Shown: one piece after another, positions 45,138 through 53,889 of the stretch
Layout of the letters: every line of letters starts with the position of its first letter
How positions within the stretch are numbered: the stretch's first letter is position 1
Assembly: GCA_964470195.1 (NCBI GenBank)
Contig: CAYYBG010000001.1
Location: forward strand, 59,053 to 123,052
DNA: 64,000 nt
DNA from: RFPI01 sp964470195
GTDB taxonomy: Bacteria; Pseudomonadota; Gammaproteobacteria; Burkholderiales; Methylophilaceae
Direction of reading: 5' to 3'
The notes under the pieces: generated by a model
The model's input: the letters and a program-made list of their open reading frames with translations, nothing else
What the model was told of the DNA's origin: nothing
Databases searched by the model: none
Made by a program: the position numbers and the translations under genes

Positions 45138-46562
45138 ATGTCTCTCAATAATGACACCAATAAATGGTCAGGAAGATTTTCTGAGCCGGTAGCCGAGCTA
45201 GTCAAAAAATATACGGCCTCTGTCAGTTTTGATTATCTTCTTGCCGAATTTGATATCCAAGGTTCTTTGGCTCATGCCAAGATGCTGGCACATCAAGGGA
45301 TTATCAGTAAACAAGACTACGCCGACATACAAAAGGGTTTGCAGGAAATCCTGCAAGATATTCAATCCGGTCAATTTGTCTGGGATATCGACCTCGAAGA
45401 TGTACATTTAAATATTGAAAAACGTCTGACTGAAAAAATTGGTGACGCTGGCAAGCGTTTGCATACAGGAAGAAGCAGAAATGACCAAGTGGCTACAGAC
45501 GTACGCTTGTGGTTAAGGAGCGTAGCGGATGGTGTCATCGCAAAGATACGTCAATTACAAACAGTATTGTTGGATTTAGCAGAGCAACACAGCGATACCA
45601 TCATGCCCGGATTTACCCACTTGCAAGTGGCACAGCCGGTCACCTTTGGCCATCATATGTTGGCCTATTTTGAAATGCTTCAGCGTGATGCGGGTCGTTT
45701 TGCTGATGTGCGCAAGCGTTTAAATTATTTGCCTTTGGGAGCGGCCGCTTTAGCTGGGACCAGCTACCCCATAGACAGAGAGATGGTTGCAAAAGAATTA
45801 GGTTTTGATGGGGTGTGTGAAAACTCTTTAGATGCCGTTTCAGATAGAGATTTTGCAATTGAATTTAGTGCTGCAGCTGCCGTCTTGATGATGCATTTGT
45901 CGCGTTTCTCAGAAGAGCTAATTCTTTGGTCCAGCCCACGTTTTGCTTTTGTCGATATTGCAGATCGTTTTTGTACCGGCTCATCTATCATGCCGCAGAA
46001 AAAAAATCCTGATGTCCCTGAATTGGTAAGGGGAAAAACGGGTCGTGTATTTGGTCATCTAATAGCCCTGCTCACACTCATGAAGGCGCAACCATTGGCA
46101 TATAACAAAGACAATCAGGAAGATAAAGAACCTTTGTTTGATAATGCGCAAACGCTATTAGCAACCCTAGAAATATATGCAGATATGCTGCGTCCTCCAG
46201 TAGTAGAAAATGGCAAGGTGGTCAGAACTGGTTTTACCGTGAAGCAAGACAATATGCGTCGAGCAGTATTACAGGGTTTTGCCACTGCCACAGATTTGGC
46301 TGATTATTTGGTCAAAAAAGGGATGCCGTTCAGGGATGCGCATGAAGTCGTCGCCTTGGCGGTTCGTCACTCAGAAGATAAAGGCTTAGATTTAGCTGAT
46401 TTGTCGCTATCAGAGCTAAAAACATTCAGTGACATGATAGAGCAAGATGTGTATGAGGTGCTTAAACTTGAGGGCTCGGTGGCCAGTCGTGCTCACATTG
46501 GGGGTACTGCACCAGCGCAGGTAAAAGCAGCGGTTACGCGCGCCAGAAAATTACTTGCTTAA
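45138..46562 (+). CDS. argH: Argininosuccinate lyase
   Basis: ArgH splits argininosuccinate into arginine and fumarate. The 474 residues contain KWSGRFSEPVAELVKKYTAS, HTGRSRNDQVATD and the superfamily signature GSSIMPQKKNPD in the middle. The start at ATG 45138 matches the family N-terminus; the frame is open 18 codons further up (45084), but that part has no family similarity. It ends one base before the convergent hemW stop. argC lies 12 kb away and argS is at 5 kb. Confidence 0.97.
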   Translation: MSLNNDTNKWSGRFSEPVAELVKKYTASVSFDYLLAEFDIQGSLAHAKMLAHQGIISKQDYADIQKGLQEILQDIQSGQFVWDIDLEDVHLNIEKRLTEKIGDAGKRLHTGRSRNDQVATDVRLWLRSVADGVIAKIRQLQTVLLDLAEQHSDTIMPGFTHLQVAQPVTFGHHMLAYFEMLQRDAGRFADVRKRLNYLPLGAAALAGTSYPIDREMVAKELGFDGVCENSLDAVSDRDFAIEFSAAAAVLMMHLSRFSEELILWSSPRFAFVDIADRFCTGSSIMPQKKNPDVPELVRGKTGRVFGHLIALLTLMKAQPLAYNKDNQEDKEPLFDNAQTLLATLEIYADMLRPPVVENGKVVRTGFTVKQDNMRRAVLQGFATATDLADYLVKKGMPFRDAHEVVALAVRHSEDKGLDLADLSLSELKTFSDMIEQDVYEVLKLEGSVASRAHIGGTAPAQVKAAVTRARKLLA

Positions 46563-46563
46563 T

Positions 46564-47787
46564 TTACAAAAATATTTGTAAAAGCTCATTCAAAAACCGT
46601 TGTCCGAGCAAGGTGGGTTTTACCATTCTTTGCTCGGCTGACACGGTTAAATCAATCAAATCTTTTTGCTTGGCAATATTCAATTTGTCCCATACGTGAG
46701 TGATAGGTAATCCTGTGCGTTGCTCATACAGATTCAAATCAAATCCATCCACCAAGCGCAAGCCGTTCATCATAAATTCGAAAGACAAATCCTCAATCGC
46801 CCATTCTGCATCGACCGCATTTCCTTCCAATGCGTGACTCAGATATCGGTTTGGATGCTTATGTCGGGTTTGACGAATGATACGGTCGTGAAAACTTAAC
46901 TTACTGTGCGCGCCAGCACCTATGCCGAGATAATCCCCAAATGTCCAATAGTTGATGTTGTGACGACAAAGCTTTCCGGGTTGTGCAAAAGCGGAGGTTT
47001 CATAATGTTGATAGCCATGTTGTTTTAACAAAGCTTCAATTTCCTCTTGCATACTTGCACTTAAATCATCGTCCGGGAGAGAGGGTGGATTGCGATGAAA
47101 GGCAGTATTTGGCTCTAAAGTGAGATGATAAAAAGACAAATGCTCTGGTTTTAAATCACATGCCAGTTGTGCGTCTTGCAATGCTTGCTGCAGAGTTTGT
47201 TGAGGCAACGCATACATCACATCTAGATTCACCCGCGCAAAAGTTTTTAAAGCCAACTCGGCTGCCTGTATTGCTTGTTCCCTGTCATGCACACGCCCCA
47301 GCACTTGCAAGTGCTCCGGATTAAAACTTTGTATCCCCAATGACAAACGATTAACCCCAGCATCCCGATAACCAGAAAAATGTTCAGCATCGACAGTGCC
47401 AGGATTCGCTTCAAGGGTAATTTCAGCGTCATACTCCAAAGGGACTAGCATACGAACATGAGCAAGCAATCGATCGATAGCTGCGGCAGAGAATAGACTA
47501 GGCGTGCCGCCACCAATAAAAATGGAGCGTAATTTTCTGCCCCAGATACTCGGCATCGCTTGTTCTAAATCAGCGATAAGTGCATCAATATACTGACTTT
47601 CAGCCAAGCTATCTTTCAACTCATGTGAGTTGAAATCACAATAAGGGCATTTGCGAACGCACCAAGGAATATGGATATATAGCGCTAAAGGCGGTGGATT
47701 TTTTAAACCTGAGAGAGTTTTTTCACCAATTCTGGGCGCATCAGGATTTGGCGGGACAGCATCATCCACGGGAATAATTGGAATCAT
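46564..47787 (-). CDS. hemW: Radical-SAM heme chaperone HemW (coproporphyrinogen oxidase-like)
   Basis: HemW is a radical-SAM, heme-binding protein related to HemN and now viewed as a heme chaperone. The 407 residues have the 4Fe-4S motif CVRKCPYCDF, with cysteines at 43, 47 and 50, followed by FIGGGTPSLF and the C-terminal HemW domain. HemN normally carries one more cysteine after this cluster motif (CxxxCxxCxC). Here that position is Phe52, which fits HemW. It is the last gene of the rph-rdgB-orf80-hemW unit, 8 bases after orf80. Confidence 0.92.
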   Translation of the reverse strand: MIPIIPVDDAVPPNPDAPRIGEKTLSGLKNPPPLALYIHIPWCVRKCPYCDFNSHELKDSLAESQYIDALIADLEQAMPSIWGRKLRSIFIGGGTPSLFSAAAIDRLLAHVRMLVPLEYDAEITLEANPGTVDAEHFSGYRDAGVNRLSLGIQSFNPEHLQVLGRVHDREQAIQAAELALKTFARVNLDVMYALPQQTLQQALQDAQLACDLKPEHLSFYHLTLEPNTAFHRNPPSLPDDDLSASMQEEIEALLKQHGYQHYETSAFAQPGKLCRHNINYWTFGDYLGIGAGAHSKLSFHDRIIRQTRHKHPNRYLSHALEGNAVDAEWAIEDLSFEFMMNGLRLVDGFDLNLYEQRTGLPITHVWDKLNIAKQKDLIDLTVSAEQRMVKPTLLGQRFLNELLQIFL

Positions 47788-47795
47788 CGCGTTTG

Positions 47796-48038
47796 CTAAT
47801 TTTCCTGATCACTGGGGGTTTGATAGGGATTGATTAACTCGTCCACCATCTGATGCAAGGCTTTGCGCATTTGCAGCTCGGATACTTCCATCAACAGACC
47901 GTCCTCCAGAGCGTCCTGAGCGATTTGGCGAATCTCGTCAAAGTTTTCGCTCATCACCTTTACCTTTTCTGTACATGCGACGACGCTGCCATCGTCGCGT
48001 ACCCATTTAGGCCAATCTTTTTTATTTAATTTACTCAT
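47796..48038 (-). CDS. Small protein of unknown function in the rph-hemW operon
   Basis: I do not recognise this 80-residue protein. It is soluble, Lys-rich at the N-terminus (LNKKDWPKWVRDDGSVVACTE) and acidic and helical in the rest (FDEIRQIAQDALEDGLLMEV). It has one Cys (Cys22), no signal peptide and no membrane helix. Its start overlaps the rdgB stop by 8 bases and its stop is 8 bases before the hemW start, so it is almost certainly translated with them. Codon use looks like its neighbours. Confidence 0.75.
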   Translation of the reverse strand: MSKLNKKDWPKWVRDDGSVVACTEKVKVMSENFDEIRQIAQDALEDGLLMEVSELQMRKALHQMVDELINPYQTPSDQEN

Positions 48039-48651
48039 GGGACAGCCTCTCCAGCTTTTGCAGCAGACGTGTCATGGCATGACCGCGATGGCTAATGCGG
48101 CTTTTAATTTCAAGCGGAATTTCGGCAACAGATTTTCCAGTCATTGCATCTAAAAACAAAGGGTCATAACCAAAGCCGCCATCGCCTCTTGCACTTGTCA
48201 ATATTTCACCCTTCCAAATACCATCCGCAATGATAGGTTCAGGATCGTGCTCATGTCTCAACAACACAATGACACAATAAAAATGGGCATGACGTTGACT
48301 AACGCCCTCCATCAATTTTAATAATTTCTCATTATTGCGAGCGTCAGACTTTTGCTCTTGCGCTGTCTCACAAGCAAATCGCGCAGACAAAACGCCAGGA
48401 GCACCGTTTAAAGCATCCACACACAAACCAGAATCATCGGCAAGGGCCGGCAGCCCGGTCAATTTACAAGCATGTCTTGCTTTGCAAAGAGCATTTTCTA
48501 CAAAGGTACCAAAGGGTTCTTCCGCTTCGGGTATATTAAATTCTGACTGAGGTAAAACGCTCAGGCCTAAAGGGCTGAGTATATGACTGAGCTCTTTAAG
48601 CTTGCCATGGTTATTAGAAGCAAGCACTAACTTTTGTAGTGGCAAACTCAT
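48031..48651 (-). CDS. rdgB: dITP/XTP pyrophosphatase (non-canonical purine NTPase)
   Basis: RdgB hydrolyses dITP, XTP and ITP to monophosphates to keep damaged purines out of DNA. The 206 residues contain LVLASNNHGKLKEL at the N-terminus, ALADDSGLCVDALNGAPGV and GDGGFGYDPLFL, followed by SHRGHAMTRL. These are the Ham1 signatures. The start overlaps the rph stop by four bases, so the two are coupled. Confidence 0.96.
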   Translation of the reverse strand: MSLPLQKLVLASNNHGKLKELSHILSPLGLSVLPQSEFNIPEAEEPFGTFVENALCKARHACKLTGLPALADDSGLCVDALNGAPGVLSARFACETAQEQKSDARNNEKLLKLMEGVSQRHAHFYCVIVLLRHEHDPEPIIADGIWKGEILTSARGDGGFGYDPLFLDAMTGKSVAEIPLEIKSRISHRGHAMTRLLQKLERLSHE

Positions 48652-49382
48652 GCGGACTCCAAGGCCTTTTTTTGTAAATCTGATAATTGAGAAATCCCTT
48701 TTTGTGCCAAAGCCATCATAGCCGACATTTGCTCTTGGCTAAATGGCTCACCCTCTGCTGTACCTTGTATTTCAACAAAGCCTCCATGGCCAGTCATCAC
48801 AATATTCATATCTGTATCGCAATCAGAGTCTTCTAAATAGTCTAGATCGAGTACTGGCGTAGCACGATAAACTCCTACAGAAATCGCCGCCACAGAATCC
48901 AAAATAGGAGAGCTGGACAGCAATCCTTTTGCCATGAGATGCGAAACGGCATCATGAAGCGCAACATAAGCTCCCGTGATACTCGCTGTGCGAGTGCCGC
49001 CATCGGCTTGTATAACATCACAATCTAACAGAATGCTTCGTTCACCTAATTTTTCTAGATCAATAATCGCGCGCAGACTTCTGCCAATCAACCGCTGAAT
49101 TTCTTGTGTGCGGCCAGACTGTTTACCTTTTGCGGCCTCTCTGTCCATACGGGATCCGGTAGAGCGTGGCAACATGCCATATTCTGCTGTGACCCAACCG
49201 CTGCCCTGTCCTTTTAGAAAAGAGGGTACTTTTTCCTCAATGCTAGCGGTGCAGAGCACATGGGTGTCGCCGAATTTAACCAATACACTGCCTTCACCAT
49301 GCTTGGTGTAATGCCTAATAATCTCTACTGGTCTCAGTTGATCAGCAGATCTTGCGCTGGGCCGCAAAGATGTATCGCTCAT
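48648..49382 (-). CDS. rph: Ribonuclease PH
   Basis: RNase PH trims tRNA 3' ends phosphorolytically as a hexamer. The 244 residues begin RPSARSADQLRPVEIIRHYT and contain GWVTAEYGMLPRSTGSR, GRTQEIQRLIGRSLRA and DCDVIQADGGTRTASITGA. The C-terminus has EIQGTAEGEPFSQEQM. It leads the rph-rdgB-orf80-hemW unit and is divergent from yicC across 113 bases, which fits the common yicC/rph arrangement. Confidence 0.97.
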   Translation of the reverse strand: MSDTSLRPSARSADQLRPVEIIRHYTKHGEGSVLVKFGDTHVLCTASIEEKVPSFLKGQGSGWVTAEYGMLPRSTGSRMDREAAKGKQSGRTQEIQRLIGRSLRAIIDLEKLGERSILLDCDVIQADGGTRTASITGAYVALHDAVSHLMAKGLLSSSPILDSVAAISVGVYRATPVLDLDYLEDSDCDTDMNIVMTGHGGFVEIQGTAEGEPFSQEQMSAMMALAQKGISQLSDLQKKALESA

Positions 49383-49495
49383 TTGCTTTTCCTAGTTCGT
49401 TAGAATACTGATTATTATAACGGTCAGCCGCGAGGATGTGCCAAAGCCATGCAGGATTTGGTAAGATTTCGGTTTTACTTGAATAGCAAAGCCCA

Positions 49496-50365
49496 ATGAA
49501 AATCTTCAGCATGACAGGTTACGCAAGTTTGCAAACGCAAACCGCTTTGGGCCAATTTAATTTTGAATTGCGCTCGGTCAACCACCGCTACTTTGAGTTA
49601 CAAGTCAAAGCGGACGAGCAATTGCGATGTTTTGAGCCATGGGTTCGCGAGTTACTCGCAAGTAAAATCAGCCGCGGAAAAGTCGAGTGTAGGCTGTCCT
49701 TAAATCGCACTCATACTGAAGCGGCAAAAGCCGAAATAGATGCAGCTGCTTTGGATAAACTTTTGCAAATGCAGCAAACCGTCCTACAAAAGTCGCCACA
49801 AAGTACGATATTAACGGTCAGAGATATCTTATCTTGGCCAGGCGTAATTCCCGACTCCCCCGATGATCTTGTCGAAATTGAACAGGTTTTTAAACAAGCG
49901 ATGCAAACCCTGCTTGAAAATCTCCTGCAACATCGGATGAGAGAAGGTACAAAACTTGCCGAATTTATGTTGGATAAAAATCAGCAAATTGCACAAGCCT
50001 TGGGGCGCTTACCCCCCTTAATGCAAAGTGCTATGGAGTCATATCAGGCGAAATTAGTAGCCAAACTGAAGGATGCTGCAGATACGCTGGACACTGACAG
50101 ATTGCAACAAGAGATCGTTTACTTTGCTCAGCGTGTCGATGTAGAGGAAGAGATTGCTCGTCTCGGTGTTCATACCGCTGAGCTAAAAACTATACTCGAA
50201 CAAGGTGGTGCTGTCGGAAAACGATTGGACTTTTTGATGCAAGAGTTTAATCGCGAAGCCAATACACTTGCATCTAAATCCATCTCTCCTGAAATTACGC
50301 AGATTGCCCTATCGTTTAAAGTGCTAATCGAGCAAATGCGTGAACAAGTACAAAACATTGAATAA
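49496..50365 (+). CDS. yicC: YicC/YloC-family endoribonuclease
   Basis: YicC proteins are stress-linked proteins recently assigned endoribonuclease activity. The 289 residues have the conserved N-terminus SMTGYASLQTQTALGQF and FELRSVNHRYFELQVK. The C-terminal DUF1732 part contains EEIARLGVHTAELKTIL and GKRLDFLMQEFNREANTLAS, with KSISPEITQIAL near the end. It is 14 bases before gmk, its usual neighbour. Confidence 0.94.
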   Translation: MKIFSMTGYASLQTQTALGQFNFELRSVNHRYFELQVKADEQLRCFEPWVRELLASKISRGKVECRLSLNRTHTEAAKAEIDAAALDKLLQMQQTVLQKSPQSTILTVRDILSWPGVIPDSPDDLVEIEQVFKQAMQTLLENLLQHRMREGTKLAEFMLDKNQQIAQALGRLPPLMQSAMESYQAKLVAKLKDAADTLDTDRLQQEIVYFAQRVDVEEEIARLGVHTAELKTILEQGGAVGKRLDFLMQEFNREANTLASKSISPEITQIALSFKVLIEQMREQVQNIE

Positions 50366-50379
50366 CGGGAAAAGTATTG

Positions 50380-51000
50380 ATGAGCCACTCTAACCAAGGC
50401 AACTTATTTATTATTACTGCCCCTTCAGGAGCGGGTAAAACAAGTTTAGTCCATGCTCTGCTCGAACAGGATAGACAAGTTAGATTGTCTATATCTCACA
50501 CTACCCGCGCACCGCGTCCAGGCGAAACCAATGGTAAAGAGTATTTTTTTGTGGACGAAGCTACATTTCTTAAAAAACTTGATGAACAAGATTTTCTAGA
50601 AAGCGCTTTGGTACATGGAGCAAGATATGGAACCTCTAAATCACAAGTGAACCAAGCTTTGTCCCAGGGCTTCGATGTTATCTTGGAAATCGATTGGCAA
50701 GGCGCACAGCAAATAAAGAAAATTTACCCACAAGCGATTTCTATTTTTATCCTGCCCCCCTCTATTAATGAGTTAGAGCAAAGACTGAGACGTCGCGGTC
50801 AAGATGCTGAAGAGGTAATTGCTAGAAGAGTAGCCGGTGCGCATGAAGAGATGCGCCATGTGAGCGAGTTCGATTATGTTACAATTAACCACATATTCGA
50901 AGTGGCGCTACAAGACCTGTTAGCGGTCATTCGTACGCAGCGTTTACGCTCTCAAACCCAGCTCAATAAACATGCAGATTTGCTGCAACAACTGATTTAA
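50380..51000 (+). CDS. gmk: Guanylate kinase
   Basis: Gmk phosphorylates GMP to GDP. About 206 residues contain the P-loop APSGAGKTSL at the N-terminus, SHTTRAPRPGETNGKEYFFV (GMP-binding) and DVILEIDWQGAQQIK. ATG 50380 follows ACGGGA; an adjacent TTG at 50377 is less likely. It leads into rpoZ and spoT, the standard gmk-rpoZ-spoT order. Confidence 0.97.
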   Translation: MSHSNQGNLFIITAPSGAGKTSLVHALLEQDRQVRLSISHTTRAPRPGETNGKEYFFVDEATFLKKLDEQDFLESALVHGARYGTSKSQVNQALSQGFDVILEIDWQGAQQIKKIYPQAISIFILPPSINELEQRLRRRGQDAEEVIARRVAGAHEEMRHVSEFDYVTINHIFEVALQDLLAVIRTQRLRSQTQLNKHADLLQQLI

Positions 51001-51014
51001 ATTGGAGAACTATC

Positions 51015-51227
51015 ATGGCAAGAATTACCGTAGACGATTGTTTAGAAAAAGTACCTAATCGCTTTGAACTTACTTTGGTGGCAGCTTATCGAGCACGCCA
51101 ACTGGCTAATGGCTCAGAGCCATTGGTACCTGTTCATGGCAATAAAGATAAAGCGACTGTGATTGCATTAAGAGAAATTGCCGCCGGTAAAGTCGGTGTG
51201 GAAATGCTCAATCGCGGTTACGCTTAA
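51015..51227 (+). CDS. rpoZ: RNA polymerase omega subunit
   Basis: Omega helps assemble RNA polymerase and forms part of the ppGpp site. The 70 residues begin MARITVDDCLEKVPNRFELT with VAAYRARQLANG next, the family signature. The usual partner spoT is 26 bases downstream, fitting a ppGpp-related unit. Confidence 0.97.
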   Translation: MARITVDDCLEKVPNRFELTLVAAYRARQLANGSEPLVPVHGNKDKATVIALREIAAGKVGVEMLNRGYA

Positions 51228-51253
51228 GCGATTTTTCGGGGCAACGCAGTAGT

Positions 51254-53485
51254 ATGACAGCCGCCCGTTCTGAAGGCGCTACAGGCCGTAGGCTTGAGAC
51301 TGCCCCGCCCCTACCCCCCCTGCTTCCGGCAGACACTCCGGAATCCTTGCTCAGCATTAAACTCAGCCAGTACCTTAAAAATAAAGATATAGAAAAAATC
51401 TGGGCGGCCTATCGCTTTAGTGAACAGGCGCATGAGGGGCAAATGCGCAAGAGCGGTGAACCCTATATCAGTCACCCCGTCGCTGTGGCATGTCAGCTGG
51501 CAGATTTACATTTAGATGTCCCTACCATTATCGCAGCGCTATTACATGATGTCGTCGAAGATACCAAAATTACCAAACAACAGGTCGCAGTACAGTTCGG
51601 TAATCAAGTTGCAGAATTGGTCGATGGTTTATCTAAATTAGAAAAAATCGAATTCCAAAGTGCTACGGAAGCTCAGGCGGAAAATTTCCGCAAAATGTTA
51701 TTGGCGATGTCGCAGGACGTTCGCGTGATTCTAGTTAAGTTGGCAGACCGACTGCACAATATGCAAACCTTAGATGTCATGAAGCCTGACAAGCGTAGAC
51801 GCATTGCCAAAGAGACTTTGGAGATTTATGCGCCTATCGCCAATCGCTTGGGACTGAATGCTATATATCAAGAGCTGGAAGACTTAAGTTTCAAAAATTA
51901 CTACCCTTTCCGTTTCCGAATTTTGAGTAAAGCCATCCTTGCCGCACGAGGTAATCGCAAGGAAGTGGTAGGCAAAGTTTCCAGTGAAATTCGTGCGCGT
52001 TTACAAGAAATGAAAATCGAGGCAGAGGTTTCGGGGCGCGAGAAGCATCTGTATAGCGTATATCGCAAGATGATAGATAAGGGCCTAGATTTTGCCCAAA
52101 TCTACGATATCTATGGATTCAGAATTATCGTCAAAGATTTATCCTCATGCTATCTGACCTTAGGGGTGTTGCATGGTTTATACAAACCAATTCCTGGTAA
52201 ATTCAAAGACTACATCGCAATTCCTAAAGCCAACGGCTATCAATCTTTACACAGCACTTTATTTGGGCCTTTTGGAACGCCCATAGAAGTTCAAATTCGC
52301 AGTCAAGAAATGCATAATGTGGCTGAAGCTGGAGTGGCTGCTCATTGGTTATACAAAACAACCGACGCACATCTCACCAATCTACAACAGCAAACCCATC
52401 AATGGCTTCAGCGCCTTTTAGAAATTCAATCTGAATCTGCGGACTCTATTGAGTTTCTTGAGCACCTAAAGGTGGATTTGTTTCCAGATGAAGTTTATGT
52501 ATTTACCCCTAAAGGTAAAATTCTGGCTTTGCCTAAGGGGGCAACGGCGGTAGATTTTGCCTATGCGGTGCATACTGATATTGGTAATCGTTGTGTAGCA
52601 GTGAAAATCAATCATGAGCTAGCGCCATTACGCACCGAGTTACGCAATGGAGACAATGTGGAAATTATCACAGCCGCACATGCTCATCCTAATCCAATGT
52701 GGCTTAATTATGTGGTGTCAGGCAAAGCACGTGCACACATTCGTCATTTTCTAAAATCGATACAAACTAAAGAGTCTGCACAGTTAGGTGAACGTTTATT
52801 ACATCAAGCGCTACGAGCCTTACATGCTGAAGAAAGTCAAATAACCGAGCAGCAGTGGCAGAAATTACTTAAAGATTATGGCTCTAAAGATAAACAAGAA
52901 ATTTTGACAGATATTGGTCTAGGAAAACGATTGAATGTGATGGTAGCGCACCAGCTTCTTGCTTTTTCTGACGATTTAACGACGCGAGCATCAAAGCCAG
53001 TGAATAAGCAGTTAGATACCATTACTATTCGTGGCACAGAAGGAATGGCAGTGCAACTTGCTCATTGCTGTCGCCCTATACCAGGCGATCCAATCTTAGG
53101 CTTTATCAATAAGGATAAGGGACTCGTTATTCATACGCATGATTGCCCTGCAATACGCAAATTCAGATTAGACCCAGATAAGTGGCTGGATGTTGAATGG
53201 GATCCAGAAACTAAACGTCTATTTAAAGTTAATTTGAAGATGATTGTGGCGGATCAGCGAGGCGTGCTTGCTAAAATTGCGGCAGCAATTGCTGAAGCTG
53301 GTTCAAATATTGATAACATCAGTATGGAAGAGTCAGATAATAGTGCCTATACCAATATGCTGTTTACTGTTCAAATTGAAAATAGACTACATTTAGCAGA
53401 CCTGATGCGACGTTTAAGAAAACTTCAGGATGTTGTAAGAATTAATCGTGTCAAGGGCACCACACAAGAACAGCGTGTCCAATAA
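51254..53485 (+). CDS. spoT: Bifunctional (p)ppGpp synthetase/hydrolase (Rel/SpoT)
   Basis: This enzyme makes and degrades (p)ppGpp. The 743 residues show the HD hydrolase domain (His74 in YISHP, HD at 98-99 in LLHDVVEDT), the synthetase domain with GYQSLHSTLFGPFGTPIEVQ, TGS near 415-475, and a C-terminal ACT domain near 665-740. The intact HD motif argues for a bifunctional enzyme. The first 30 residues are Pro-rich and locally GC-rich, unlike the rest, so the true start could be slightly downstream. It follows rpoZ and precedes ridA. Confidence 0.96.
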   Translation: MTAARSEGATGRRLETAPPLPPLLPADTPESLLSIKLSQYLKNKDIEKIWAAYRFSEQAHEGQMRKSGEPYISHPVAVACQLADLHLDVPTIIAALLHDVVEDTKITKQQVAVQFGNQVAELVDGLSKLEKIEFQSATEAQAENFRKMLLAMSQDVRVILVKLADRLHNMQTLDVMKPDKRRRIAKETLEIYAPIANRLGLNAIYQELEDLSFKNYYPFRFRILSKAILAARGNRKEVVGKVSSEIRARLQEMKIEAEVSGREKHLYSVYRKMIDKGLDFAQIYDIYGFRIIVKDLSSCYLTLGVLHGLYKPIPGKFKDYIAIPKANGYQSLHSTLFGPFGTPIEVQIRSQEMHNVAEAGVAAHWLYKTTDAHLTNLQQQTHQWLQRLLEIQSESADSIEFLEHLKVDLFPDEVYVFTPKGKILALPKGATAVDFAYAVHTDIGNRCVAVKINHELAPLRTELRNGDNVEIITAAHAHPNPMWLNYVVSGKARAHIRHFLKSIQTKESAQLGERLLHQALRALHAEESQITEQQWQKLLKDYGSKDKQEILTDIGLGKRLNVMVAHQLLAFSDDLTTRASKPVNKQLDTITIRGTEGMAVQLAHCCRPIPGDPILGFINKDKGLVIHTHDCPAIRKFRLDPDKWLDVEWDPETKRLFKVNLKMIVADQRGVLAKIAAAIAEAGSNIDNISMEESDNSAYTNMLFTVQIENRLHLADLMRRLRKLQDVVRINRVKGTTQEQRVQ

Positions 53486-53497
53486 ATTGAGGAAATT

Positions 53498-53881
53498 ATG
53501 AGCAAGCAAATTATCCATACATCATCTGCACCGGAAGCGATAGGAACCTATTCTCAGGCTGTAAAAATTGGCAATACAGTATATCTTTCAGGTCAAATTG
53601 GCTTAGACCCTCAAAGCATGGAAATGCAACAAGGGATAGAAGCGCAAATTCATCAAGTGTTTAAAAATCTTAGCGCGGTAGCCCAAGCTAGTGGTGGTTC
53701 GTTAGCAGATGTCGTGAAAATCAACATTTTTCTGACAGATTTGTCTCATTTTGCTTTAGTAAACTCCATCATGGCGAACTACTTTAGTCAGCCGTACCCA
53801 GCTCGTGCAGCAGTTGGCGTAGCGTCCTTACCCAGAGGAGCCTTGGTTGAAGCTGATGGTGTAATAGAGCTTGTGGAATAG
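53498..53881 (+). CDS. ridA: Reactive enamine/imine deaminase RidA
   Basis: RidA hydrolyses reactive 2-aminoacrylate and related enamines. The 127 residues contain APEAIGTYSQAVKIGNTVYL, SGQIGLDP, and ARAAVGVASLPRGALVEADG near the C-terminus with the substrate Arg. It is 12 bases after spoT and 8 before recG. Confidence 0.95.
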   Translation: MSKQIIHTSSAPEAIGTYSQAVKIGNTVYLSGQIGLDPQSMEMQQGIEAQIHQVFKNLSAVAQASGGSLADVVKINIFLTDLSHFALVNSIMANYFSQPYPARAAVGVASLPRGALVEADGVIELVE

Positions 53882-53889
53882 TAAAACGC

